A stretch of DNA of 64,000 nt from positions 6,352,550 through 6,416,549 of the forward strand of contig NW_006921532.1 of assembly GCF_000340215.1 (NCBI RefSeq), in the 5' to 3' direction. Within the stretch, counting starts at the first letter, position 1. Each line of letters starts with the position of its first letter. This stretch comes from Pseudocercospora fijiensis CIRAD86 (Eukaryota; Ascomycota; Dothideomycetes; Mycosphaerellales; Mycosphaerellaceae). This document shows positions 36,453-46,795 of the stretch, one piece after another. A model generated the notes under the pieces. The model did not search any database, was not told the origin of the DNA, and saw nothing but the letters and a program-made list of their open reading frames with translations. A program made the translations under genes and the position numbers.

Positions 36453-36731
36453 TATTGGCTAGTAACCGGCCCTATACCTATAGGGCAGTTTTAAGCCTAT
36501 ATAAGAGGCCTCCTTCTGTATTGTAGATAGAGCATCAACCTCGTATAGCACATTGTTTATGTTACACTTCTACAATGCCTATATTGCAGGGCTCTAGTTA
36601 TTAGCCTAAGCGACAGTCTCGTTATCCTATCTTGCTAAACATAGCTGCCTATATTGCTATAGGTTATGTTACCCTCGGTAGCCTATACCATTGCTACGAG
36701 TAGTAGTAGTAGTGTTGGTTTCTGTCCTTTA
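36453..36731 (+). repeat. 3' LTR of family A
   Basis: 279 bp, starting TATTGGC and ending CCTTTA. It pairs with 24447-24725 and is followed by CTAG, the target duplication. Confidence 0.95.
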
Positions 36732-36738
36732 CTAGTAA

Positions 36739-37142
36739 TATCTAAACCTTAGTAATTACTAAAAGGTAATTACTATTACTACGAGATTTAAGAAATAGTA
36801 ATATAGATAGTAATTACTAAATAGCAATTACTATATTACTATTATATTACTATTTTCAAAGTTCTTTTAGAATAAGAGATTCTTAATAGCTTTTTATAGA
36901 TATAGTAGTATTGTATATATTTTCTAAAGATTATATAATATATCTAGAAAAAAAGTACTTCTTTATATGTAAATAGTATATAGTAATTACTCTATTACTA
37001 TATAGTAATTACTATAGTAATAGTAATTACTATTTCTATAGGGTTCTAAAAAAAGTAATAGTAATTACTATAGAGATAGTGATTACTGTAGAGATAGTAA
37101 TTACTATAGAGATAGTAATTACTACTTACTAAGGTTTAGACA
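36739..37142. mobile_element. 404-bp inverted-repeat element rich in TAGTAATTACTA
   Basis: The left end TATCTAAACCTTAGTAA matches the inverted right end TTACTAAGGTTTAGACA, apart from one terminal TA/CA transition. Inside, the palindrome TAGTAATTACTA recurs many times, and 37060-37125 is a tandem array of an 18-bp AGTAATTACTATAGAGAT unit. No ORF. A MITE-like element is likely. Its left end almost touches the family-A target duplication, so family A may have inserted at its edge. Confidence 0.65.
37060..37125 (+). repeat. 18-bp tandem repeat
   Basis: Four near-identical copies of ATAGTAATTACTATAGAG, some with transitions. Confidence 0.85.
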
Positions 37143-37465
37143 TCACTGTATAGTACTAAGCAATTACGAGACCTTAGGTAGAGAAACACGGGTTTAGGTA
37201 AGCGTAGACGTCGAAGTGGCATTTTACAATTAACGGACTTCCTACTATGCGTATTAAAGCACTTAATAACCCGATCTTATAACAGTATTATTAAAGACGT
37301 AGAGAAAGCCTACCGCAGAAGCCCGAGTTAAATAATAATATATAGCGTTCTTTATCTAAGAAGATATAGGCAAGTTAATCTAGTAGTAAAAAGTCGAACT
37401 ATCTAACAAACTCCCGCCCGAGAATTGAATCCGTTTGCACTCTGCAACTTAACCGGCTACGCGAT

Positions 37466-39050
37466 TACGAATATCGATAATCTTAGCTAGAGCGCTATCG
37501 GCGCTCGCGAAGCTCGGCGACGCGACTACGTATCGCTCTATTAGCTCGGAGTACCTCCTATATAGCTTCCTTCTCCGTACGGATATATAGCGCTAACGCT
37601 TTAAGTAGTACTATAGTATTAATACGCGAATGCTTAGTCGTCTACGGCAGATCGAGGCTAGAATACTCTATGCTCCCTTATAGCTCCGACAAGGCTTTAT
37701 ATAGCGCATCGTAGTACTCCTAAGCGAGCAGCGTCGTATTACGAACCTAACTAACGCTAGTATAGGTATAACGAAGAGCGCGGAACGCCTACGCGGCCTA
37801 ATTGCGGCCGCAATACTACCGTCGATACTTATTCTTTACTATAATATCGATATACCCTCCCTAACATTTTTTAGCCTAGTGCTCTAATTCCTTTAGGAGT
37901 CTGTCTATTAGTAGCTAGAGTTCAGACGTTATATTGTTGAGATAGAAGAGAACGGATTCGGCGCAGGTTAATATACGGACTAACTTTAGCTTGTTCTAGT
38001 AGGCGAAGCGGCGATAGGCGGTAACGACTTAGCCGGAGGGAGAGTACGGATACTACGCCGGAATTGCCTCTTATAGAAAATTGATAACGCCTTATACGAC
38101 GGCGAAGCGAGAGCTAGAAATGTTAAGAGTATAATCGGCGTCGGAGGTAATTTGCGTTAGTTCTTAGATAAACTAGCGGCGGAAAACGGTCTCTTAGACG
38201 TAGAAACCTCGCACCGCGGTAATCGTCTAGTTCGCTATTAATTAAAGGCTCTCGATAGTCTAAGTAAGCGCGCTACCGTCCTCGAATCCGTTAGGGTACT
38301 ACTAGACTAGGACTAATACAAATGCGATATCGCGACGCGTAGGTAGGATTATTAGGTCTATTACTTCTAGCGCGAACGAGAGATCCGTAATGTTCTTTAT
38401 AGCGGCTATCGGTCGAGGTCCCTTCGCTAGATTAGTAGCTAAGTTAGCTCTATCGTAAAAGTTAGGCAGGCCTAGTAGACTAACGCCGCGAGAGACGACT
38501 AGGACCTATGCCGCCTACTAGTAGGCTACGCTAAGGGACAACGATAGGAGACTAAGGAGGATCTAGTAGAATGCGGCGACTATAGCGAACGACCCTATTC
38601 GGGGAAGGACCTAGTTATAGAGCTAGGCGAGGATCGGTAAAGCGAGGCTCTAAGAGCGAGTAACAATTCGTATAAGGTATATTCCGACGACTATCGCGAC
38701 GTAGAAGGTTGCATCGACTACCGATAGAACGTTAAGAGCTTATAGCTAGACATTCGGCAAGTCGTCTTCCTACTACTCCGCTAGAGAAGATATTCTATTA
38801 TCGATCGCTTACGCTATATTGTCCGATAGAGATAGCGAAGGAGAAGGCTCTAGGTCGTATATAGACTTATAGTCGTCTTCGTCTATATTTTTTAACTTAG
38901 AGACGATAGTGCTATAAGTTAACGCGTAGTATAGAGTAGGAAGGACTCGAATATAAAAGCGAGTAAATGCTATAACGCCTCTAAAGTAAGTAGGGATAGT
39001 AAGGAAGAGAGAGAGGAGGAGATTCTCTAGAGATACTACGGTTATAGCTA
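37466..39050 (-). pseudogene. RIP-damaged membrane-like protein, unknown
   Basis: One minus-strand frame of about 525 codons, broken only by TAG and TAA. After a hydrophobic start comes an acidic Ser-rich stretch (KNIDEDDYKSIYDLEPSPSL, near 38890). Two hydrophobic segments follow (VAIVVGIYLIRIV near 38690, and ILLSLLSLSLSVAY near 38560). Then comes a mainly helical part with LVRILTCAESVLFYLNNITS (about 37950) and a charged C-terminus with LRANRAIRSRVAELRERR. The layout suggests a membrane-anchored protein with a cytosolic helical domain. No family was recognised, and the start codon is uncertain. Confidence 0.45.
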
Positions 39051-40107
39051 AGCAATCTATCGTTATACTACTCCGACGCGCGTATTAATCGACCCCTACC
39101 TATCGTTTACGGCATCGTTTGTTCGACTACTATTCCTTAACTATATACCGGTAGCTAGCCTACGGTTTATTCGTTTAACGCTTTAGATTAAATGCTATAG
39201 CCTACCGGCAATCTCGCTCGATACCGAGCCGTATATCTCTATATATATCTAGTAGGTAATTCTAATCGAATAACTCGGGTTTCCCGCGAGATACCTAAGG
39301 ACCCGTAAGAATCGATGTCTCGCTAACCTTTCCTCGCTGCCTATATAATTTAACGTCCCGTATAGCGGATTACTATGCCCTAGTCTCTTAATAACGTTTC
39401 GGGAGGCGCGTAGGATAAGGTCTGCCGGAGACTTCTTCTAGTAGTATACGGTATATTTGCGTCGCCGATAGTACTAAGAACAACGTCTCGAACTCGCCTA
39501 CGAATGTCTAGGCATCGCGTACGTTATAGTATAGGCGGTACTTAGCCTCGTATAGTTCCTAATCCTTATTGCTATCTGCTTTATCGGCCTTATATGTTCT
39601 ATCTTGCGGCCGATTTTCTCGCTTTGCTTTAACGCTAAGACGTCCCGTATATAGATAGTCGTCTATTATTCGATACCGACCTATTAGGGGCGCTCCTAAT
39701 GCTTTACGCCTAGCTAGCCCTAGCGGTTTGCTAGACTGCTACTTTACAATCCTATACGGTACGCTTAGGCCTCTCTACTAGTTTAGTCTCCTATAAGACT
39801 TAGTGCTAAACCTATGCCCCGCTAGAGTTATTGTCTTAGGCTTTAGAGAAGCGTACCTTTTTCCCTCCCTCTTACCGTCTATAATAATAAAAAGCCCGAT
39901 CTACAAATAGTCACTAGGGCTATAGCAACATCTCTAATCTTGCATATTTAAACGCCTAACTATATTAGCTACTAAGGCTAGACTCAAATCTCGCTTCCTA
40001 ACGTACCTTAAACGACCCGCTTCGCTATTTCCGCCGGAAAGATAGGATCCTTATCTTATCCTAGCTCTCTAATAGATATAGATACTATAGCTAGTATATA
40101 ATCAAAC
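39051..40107. other. No assignable gene
   Basis: RIP-composition sequence with only short open stretches. It probably includes the upstream region of the plus-strand ORF at 40108 and of the minus-strand ORF ending near 39050. Confidence 0.4.
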
Positions 40108-40755
40108 ATGCCGGCCGGGCGCTTACTACTTTATCGTAACGCCCTAACGGCTTAGCTACTAGTAGAGATTATAGCATTCGTAAAGGTATAGCACGGGAGA
40201 GGCTAGTCTAGAATCCTCGTTATCGGTCGTTACGTAAAGCAGATTGCAGATACTATTAAGGATCTTAACCCTTTACCGATTCTAGTTAAAATCGTATAGC
40301 CGCCTATCCCGCTTCTCCGCGACGGCACCTCCTATATACCTAAGTCCGATCGCTATAGTTTCTCGTATATTATCTACGCCGGAGCCGAAGACCTCCTCGA
40401 GCCGACTAAGTTGCCTATACTCTTAAAGTCGTTATAGAGATATCTCGCTAAAGCGGGCTGTATCTTTATACTAGCATCTAACTACTGTCCCTAGCCTATA
40501 GATTAAGTCTCGCTACAACTATTCTTAGACGAGCTCGCCGAGTACCGCGACGCTACTCGGCTAGGAGATATAACGCTTGCTAAATGCAACGGCGTTAATA
40601 TCCTAGACGGGTAGGGTATAGAACCTATCGACATCTACGCCGCTATGTCTAGCATTCGTAGAGCCTATACTTATCGTAATAGAATAGTAGTTAGAGCCGC
40701 AAGGTCGGTTCTTACTATATTTAGAAGACTACGAGAGACTATTCGCTTTCGTTAA
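40108..40755 (+). pseudogene. RIP-damaged small ORF (215 codons), unknown
   Basis: ATG 40108 sits in a good fungal start context (ATCAAACATGCC). The frame has only about six TAG or TAA codons before the TAA at 40753. It begins MPAGRLLLYRNALTA and contains ILVIGRYVKQIADTIKDLNP and LQRYLAKAGCIFILASNYC (Gln now TAG). It reads like a compact alpha/beta protein. No family was recognised. It is one of the least damaged frames here. Confidence 0.5.
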
Positions 40756-41363
40756 CCCGACGAGGCCGACGCGTAGGTGTTCCTTACTTTTAGTACGCGA
40801 CTATGCCTCTAGTTAACATTCCGCCTAGGTCGTAAAGTTAGGCGTTAAAGCTTCTCTCTATTTCAGCCTCGCTAGGTAGTATACAAGTCGTAGAGGTAGG
40901 CACAATACGGTCTTTCGTAGATAAATTAATAATGCTCGAACTTAAGGTATATAGTTAGTAGACTAGACTAAAGAATAAGGCGTATACGGTATACTAGAAG
41001 GCAATCCTAGTTCGGGCTGCGGCAATTCTTTTCTCCGTATTAAAAGCTTCTCTCGACCGTAGGTACAAACCCCTCTCCTAAGCTAACTTATCTTTTTTCG
41101 AACTTTTACTTCTATTTATACAAATTAACCTTCGATCTCCCGCTAGCGTAGACTTATAAACACCTTATAGCGCTTCTCCTAGTATTACGCTTTAAACTTA
41201 TCTAAAGAGGTTACTTAGGCGTTCTTAACTATCGTTGCCGCTAAACCTTTACTAGCGCTTAAAAATCGCCTAACGTAGACTCGATACTACTTAATCTACG
41301 ATAATTAGTCGAGTCGTTCCTACTCTTGTCTCTGCTCCTAGATACTAAATGCTTCTAAACATA

Positions 41364-41665
41364 AAGTACCGTATAGGTAGGTACTACCTAAAGGTAGCCG
41401 AGCGAAGCGAGACCCGAGTAGAAGAACAGTCAAAATTTGTTAGTGCCTGCCTACCGTCCTTCCTGCTTACCGTCCTTCCTGCCCTTAATATCTAAATAGG
41501 CATTTAGGCTAATACCTCCTTTTAATTTCTACTAACTAGAGGGGCGGAACAACTTTATAGTAGCGGTTCTTTAGATTAAACCCCCGAGCGAACACTCTAT
41601 ACGTAATTTAAGACTTAAGTGTATAAATTATAACCGTTCTTCTACTTAGCTCGTAAATTTACTTC
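41364..41665 (+). repeat. Direct repeat, left copy
   Basis: Starts GTACCGTATAGGTAGGTACT and includes GTAGCCGAGCGAAGCGAGA. It ends near CTACTTAGCTCGTAAAT. The same landmarks recur in order at 57312-57548, with substantial divergence between them. Removing the 13.2-kb family-B insertion leaves the two copies about 3 kb apart. Confidence 0.65.
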
Positions 41666-42769
41666 GCTTCGCTTAGATTAATAGAACGGTAAAGCTCCTA
41701 GAGATACGGCGCTCGGACGGTCCTCTATACTTTAAAGGTAGAGCAGTATATAGTACGCTACGAGCGTAGACCGGTCGTAAGCAGTTAGATAGTAAAGTAA
41801 TAGAGGTAGTCTTAGAATCTAGGGGAGTGCTCTAGGGTTGTATACTAGTAGGAATCTCGTAATCGTCGGTCTAAAGGACATCTTAGAAGCTAGATAGAAG
41901 CGAGTAGACCTAGAGTAAGGAGCGATAGATTGCGTAGCTAAGTAGGAGGGCTCTTATAAGCTAAATTGCTCGCTATCTAGGAGTAGTGTCTTCCGAAACG
42001 GATGTTATAGCCTATCTATAGTAAATAGCAAACCGAGAGTTATAAATATTTATTAGCGCCTAAGATAGCCTATACGACCTAGTATTATACTAGTAAGTTT
42101 AGCGAGGTCGATAGAGCGAACTAAGTCTTAGGCGTCTTTTATTCTAGTTAGCTAAGATCGATTCCGTAGGGACTGTAGTGCTACTAATATAAAAAGGAAA
42201 ACGAGCCGCCGAGCGGACAAACTCGAATAGTGCACTACTTATCTGCAATTTACGATCTTTCCTCGTACTAACGATGCTACTCTCGCCTATACGACCGTAT
42301 AGACTCTGCATTCCGGTAACTTTACTAGTCTAGAACAAAATTTGTTGTACGGTTGTTAATAGACATTTATTATAGGTTAGTTAGTAAACACGCGCGAGTT
42401 AGAGCTAATAGGGTCGAGTTAGATTTCAACCGCCGACTAAGTACTACCCTATTTAGGTAGCGACAGCGAGGTAGCTAGGCCGAAGAATGATTTGTTTAGA
42501 TCGCTATCTTACTTATAGATTCTCTTAAAATAAATGTAGGGGGAGCAGTACCTTACTATGTCCTATAACCGATACCTTACTATCGATACTCCTTCTTTAT
42601 CCCTTTAGCCCCTATCCTACTTACGACTGTTCTATTAGTAAAGGACTCTATGCTTTTTAGTATAGTATAGTATACTTTAGAGATTACTCGTAAGCTAACT
42701 AACGACTCTATTACTGCGTTCCTAAACCGTCCTCTCTCTCTCTCTCTCTCTACTAATATCCGCTCTTAC
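41666..42769. other. No gene seen; short CT microsatellite
   Basis: No coherent frame was read. A (CT)n run occupies about 42732-42750, just beyond the 3' end of the minus-strand gene fragment. Confidence 0.5.
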
Positions 42770-43347
42770 CTAGATCTCGCGCTTCGACGCCTCTAGTAAC
42801 TAATCTTCCTCTTCGCGGTATACCTCTACCGTAGACTCGCCTACCGCCTCGTACTCCTCTCCTACCGATATTCGGCGCCTCTTTCGAGATAGGCTAGCTT
42901 AGATATCCTTTAGAGGGACGAATCGCTTTAAACCGCTAGCTAAGGCCTTAAAGACGCCCTTACTACGATTTAGGCGAGTTAAGATCCTCTCGTCCGTAAA
43001 GCTAAGTCTATAAAGTGCGAGCTAGATATTGTTACGGCTCTAGTCGTAGCCGCCGAGGTAAATGCCCTTTATTTATACTCGTAGTCGAGGCTTAATCTAG
43101 CGTAGCTATACGATAATATAACCGAAGCGGTCGTTAACGTACTTAGTTAGGCCGGTCGTACTACGTATAACGAAAGTATTCTACGAGAAGAAGATATCTA
43201 CGCTAAGTCCTACGGTATATACTAGCGGTAGCTTAAGGGTACCGTCCTACGAGATAATAAGCTCCTAAGGCTTAATAACTGCTTATCGAATAACTGCGTT
43301 TCGATCTTACTCGGATAGCTTAAAGAGACGGAGATGTTCCTTACTAG
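42770..43347 (-). pseudogene. C-terminal part of a RIP-damaged 2EXR-like protein, split by family B
   Basis: The minus-strand frame reads LPLVYTVGLSVDIFFSQNTF and then VIRSTTGLTKYVNDRFG (Gln now TAG). A 'Y.....A...FY..NTF.F' core followed by a linker and a hydrophobic helix is typical of fungal 2EXR-type proteins. It continues with ALYRLSFTDERILTR and a basic stretch (SLSRKRRRISVGEEYEA). It ends in TAG at 42770-42772. Family B interrupts it at 43348. The remaining 5' part should lie at 56550-57000. The family call rests on one motif and is tentative. Confidence 0.4.
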
Positions 43348-43352
43348 GAGAG
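43348..43352 (+). repeat. Target-site duplication of family B, left (GAGAG)
   Basis: GAGAG is repeated at 56545-56549, directly after the 3' LTR. Confidence 0.9.
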
Positions 43353-43540
43353 TATTACGATATAACACTATTGCATATACGATAGCAGGTAGCGGTTACT
43401 ATCGACCGCTACGGTCGCTATTACTACTAATAGTAGGACTATTATATAGATAGCTTGCCTCGCGGTACCTTAGAGAATGTATTAACTTTTGCACTATATA
43501 ACCGTTACGATACCTTCGTACTATAACCGTATACCTAGCA
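43353..43540 (+). repeat. 5' LTR of family B
   Basis: 188 bp, starting TATTACG and ending CCTAGCA. The terminal CA is still intact in this copy, while the 3' LTR has TA. Confidence 0.95.
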
Positions 43541-46500
43541 ACTTAGTAGCTTCGCTTAATACTTAGTTAGCTTCTATACTAACTACTAGTCCTCTACCCG
43601 AATCGACCCCGGTCGTTATAGCTACGACGAGAATCGACGCGATTAGCTACGGGTCCTACCGATCTTCCGCCGATTACTACGATTTAACTCCTACCCGTTA
43701 CGACGGTACCTATTCGATTTACTACCCTTCCGCACTATGCACTACCGACGCGCGAGCGCCTTATCGGCGATCCTATTAGTACCCCGAGGAGATAGTAGTA
43801 GTAGTTTCTACCTTTAGTAGCAATTGCCTACTATACCTAGGTCTAGGGGTAGCCGCTTTCCCTAGGAGAACCTGCCCGATAAGCTACGCTCCTCCGCCTT
43901 TAGTTGGTTCTCCGTTATTGTCCTCCGTTTAGAGACTATCTCGCCTCTACCCTTTTACTAATAGTTTACCCGCTTGCCGTAGCTCCTTCGGACTCGCTTC
44001 TAACTCCGGTAGAAGCCTCGAAATTAGCTAAGCTAGCGGTTTAACCGCTGCCCTAGTACTACAATCTCGGATTGCTAGATATAGAGCCCTATATCCTACG
44101 TATCTGTTCCTATATTTAGAACTACGTCGATTATAGCGAGAACTTCGCGACCTAGCTTAGGGCAAAGTACGGCCGAATCGACTTGCTTGCCTTATACGTT
44201 CTATATTATTACCCGCTCGTAGGAAATCCGCCGCCTCTATAGGCTAAAATCGAGGAACTCTACCTAGACGCCCTTAACGGTTATAACTTCCTAGGATAGT
44301 AGGCAGTAGATAAAGGAATTCTAACTAAATCGGTTAAGGAGCTTAAAGCCGCGCTCCTAACGGTGCGCGATTTACGCTATTACCGTTAATTCTACCCGGA
44401 GATCTGTCTACTACCTATAGTAGAGTAGCGCCTACTAGCCCGACCGCCTTAAGTTCTACCGCGGCCTACGGTTTCGCCTATTACTACGGTAGAAACAACC
44501 GTGCCGCCGGAATAGCGTCCTAGTTCGCCTAATAGCTCGCTTAAATCGGTTTTCTTACGGAGGCTACTTAAGCTACGATACCCGGCGGACGAGAATCCTT
44601 AGAAGCTAAGGGGGCCTCTACCTAAGACTTCCCCTAAGGAACCGTTAACCGGGCCTTCCGATCTGTCGACGTCGCTATTCTAGGATATCGGTCGCGGCTA
44701 ATTGCCTCTAATAAACGACGGCCTCGCCGACCCGTAGGCTAACGAGCCGCGTAGTCGTTTCTAATATCGTATCCTAGTAGATACCTTAGAGACAACTAAG
44801 GAGATCGATAGGGCGAATATCGCTATATAATAAAACTATTAGCGTCGTAATTATCTTCGCGAATTAGCTAGACGGAGAGGAGTCTATCTTAACGAAGTCG
44901 TATTAGACTTTCTAATAGAACAGGCGATTTCACCGCTATCGGTTACGCGTAAGCTAAGTCCGCCCTAGCCGAATCTAGGTTAATACGATTACTAGTAGAG
45001 GGCAGACGTATATATAAATGCCCGTAAGCATAGCCGCTTACGTTAGGGCGGGTTTGCGCTAGGCGATCCGCCTAGCAATCCGCCTAGTAATCCTCCTAGT
45101 AATCTATCCGGAAATCCTCCTAACGATCCTCTACTACCGCTACCTAGTAACTTCGATCCGGGTAATTCCTCTCGTAAGCCGACGTAGGGTTAGCCTTTGC
45201 CCTTTCCGCTATTAGACTTATAGGGTCTACTACGGGAAGGTAAGAAGCAACGCCGGAAACACCGTCGGTATAGGGATAATCCGAGTAAGGATAGATCTTT
45301 ATCTAATAGTAAGGATTCGGACGACTCCGATTAATCCTCGTCGGATAACGATAGCTCCTTAGATACTAGTTATTATAGATACGCCCGCCGTCGCAGATAC
45401 TATTAGTATTATCGGGACTACGTCGCGGAAGCGCTAGTTTCTAAAGCGAGTTATATCTAGGGGTACTACGCCCGCCCCTAGCGGCTACGGTTCGATCTAG
45501 CGTATCTTAGGTTCTTCGATTCTCTACTTAGCGTTACGGATTACGGCGAGGGAGACTACGCCTTAGTCGGGAACAAGATAATATACCGTTCGGTATATGC
45601 TTTTATCGAAGCGGCTAAGGATTATACTTATATCGTAGGGCGAGAGACGGTTCGTCTTAACCTCTCCCTTTGCTTTCGAGGGGTAGCGCTTAGTTAGTAT
45701 TATAGTTACCTTTCTAGCCGCAACCGAGTAAAGCTCTACGGCGGATACGGTCTAAAGCGCTAGGAACGTTGTCTTAGCAAGAAATAGAAGGTCCCTCTAA
45801 TAAAGGCGATAGATCTCCTCGATAAGTAACGCTACGACCGGTAGGATATCGCTTTAGGGCGTTTAGTAACGGACTTTATTATTAAGACGGTACGACTCGC
45901 TAAGGATACCGGCGTACGGAAATCGAACTAGCTCTTAGAAGCTTACCGTCGAATAGACCCGCGCCTCTAATTAAATATAGACGAGCTAAATCGTCGTATA
46001 AAGGTCGATAAGTAGGTTACGTACTACGAGAAGTAGGTATTAATCTAGGAGTATATACTTTCGTCCTCGTCTAATCGTCGCTAAGACGCTACGACTAGGA
46101 ACAATAGCCGCGTTAGTAAGGCTACCTAGTAGAACCGATACGAAGGGAACGCCTCTTATACTCTAGCGAGCTTCGCTCTAGTAAGAGCATCCCCTAACTA
46201 CTAGAACCGCGATATCGACCGACCGAACCTACTACGCCTTACTAACGCCTATTAGCAGAATCGCCTGCCTAACGCCTCTTAGTAGAATCGCCTGCCGCCG
46301 GTAGGAAATAGTAAAAGACCGTCGAAGGGTAGTAGCTCTACCTTCCTTCCGAAAGACCTAAAGCGAGTCGATTCGCGCCTATTTAATCGATAGGATAGAA
46401 AGCGTAACGATCGAGCTCGTAAGTAGGCTAACTTTGCCGATAATAGTAAGAAAGCAGGCGATACTATAAATAATACTAACTAAGCCGACGACGGCTATCG

Positions 46501-46729
46501 GGAGGATAGTTAGGAGGATAATAGAAGAACCGACGCAGATAATTATAGCTATTTTAGTAACGCCGGAGAAGACGCCGACTACTTTACCGACCTATACGAC
46601 TCCGATCCGGGCTTAGGAGCTTACTTTGCGGGCGTAGGCGACCGCTCGCTATTAGCGTTAAACTCGGTACTATAGGCTAAAGCGTCCCTACTAGCGGCGA
46701 TCTAACTATTTGCCTCTACGAAGTACGCT

Positions 46730-46795
46730 TACAAGGTCTATAGGCGGCGATTTAAGTTAGGCAACCTTCTATACTAGTATGTTTATAAGGAGTAC
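46730..46795 (+). other. C2H2 zinc finger in family-B gag (damaged)
   Basis: Spacing is C-x2-C-x3-F-x5-L-x2-H-x4-H. All four ligand codons are now TAC or TAT (Tyr), as TGC/TGT and CAC/CAT would become under RIP. The core RRRFK and GNLL remains. Most Gypsy-type elements use a CCHC knuckle here instead. Confidence 0.7.

Larger units (their letters stand above)
24447..36731 (+). mobile_element. Complete family-A Gypsy-type LTR retrotransposon (12,285 bp, three ORFs)
   Basis: Two LTRs of 279 bp bracket the element; their differences (about fourteen visible) are all transitions. Inside, in order, are a leader, gag-protease (frame 2), pol with RT, RNase H and integrase (frame 1), a 1.1-kb spacer, an extra ORF of about 930 codons and a polypurine tract. 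This order with RT before integrase defines the Ty3/Gypsy type. The element is unusually long for its small LTRs because of the extra ORF. RIP has placed tens of TAG and TAA codons in every frame, yet no TGA and few or no frameshifts, so the copy was intact when it was hit. Confidence 0.95.

Noticed and set aside
36739..37142. CRISPR-like array in the TAGTAATTACTA repeats
   Set aside because: The units are contiguous or irregular palindromes without unique spacers, in a eukaryotic repeat context with inverted termini.
37405..37475. tRNA-like sequence on the minus strand (AGCCGGTTAAG and ATTCAATTC resemble the A and B boxes)
   Set aside because: The anticodon arm is missing, the T-stem is mispaired and the acceptor stem does not close. 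It could be a SINE or tRNA relic, but too little remains.
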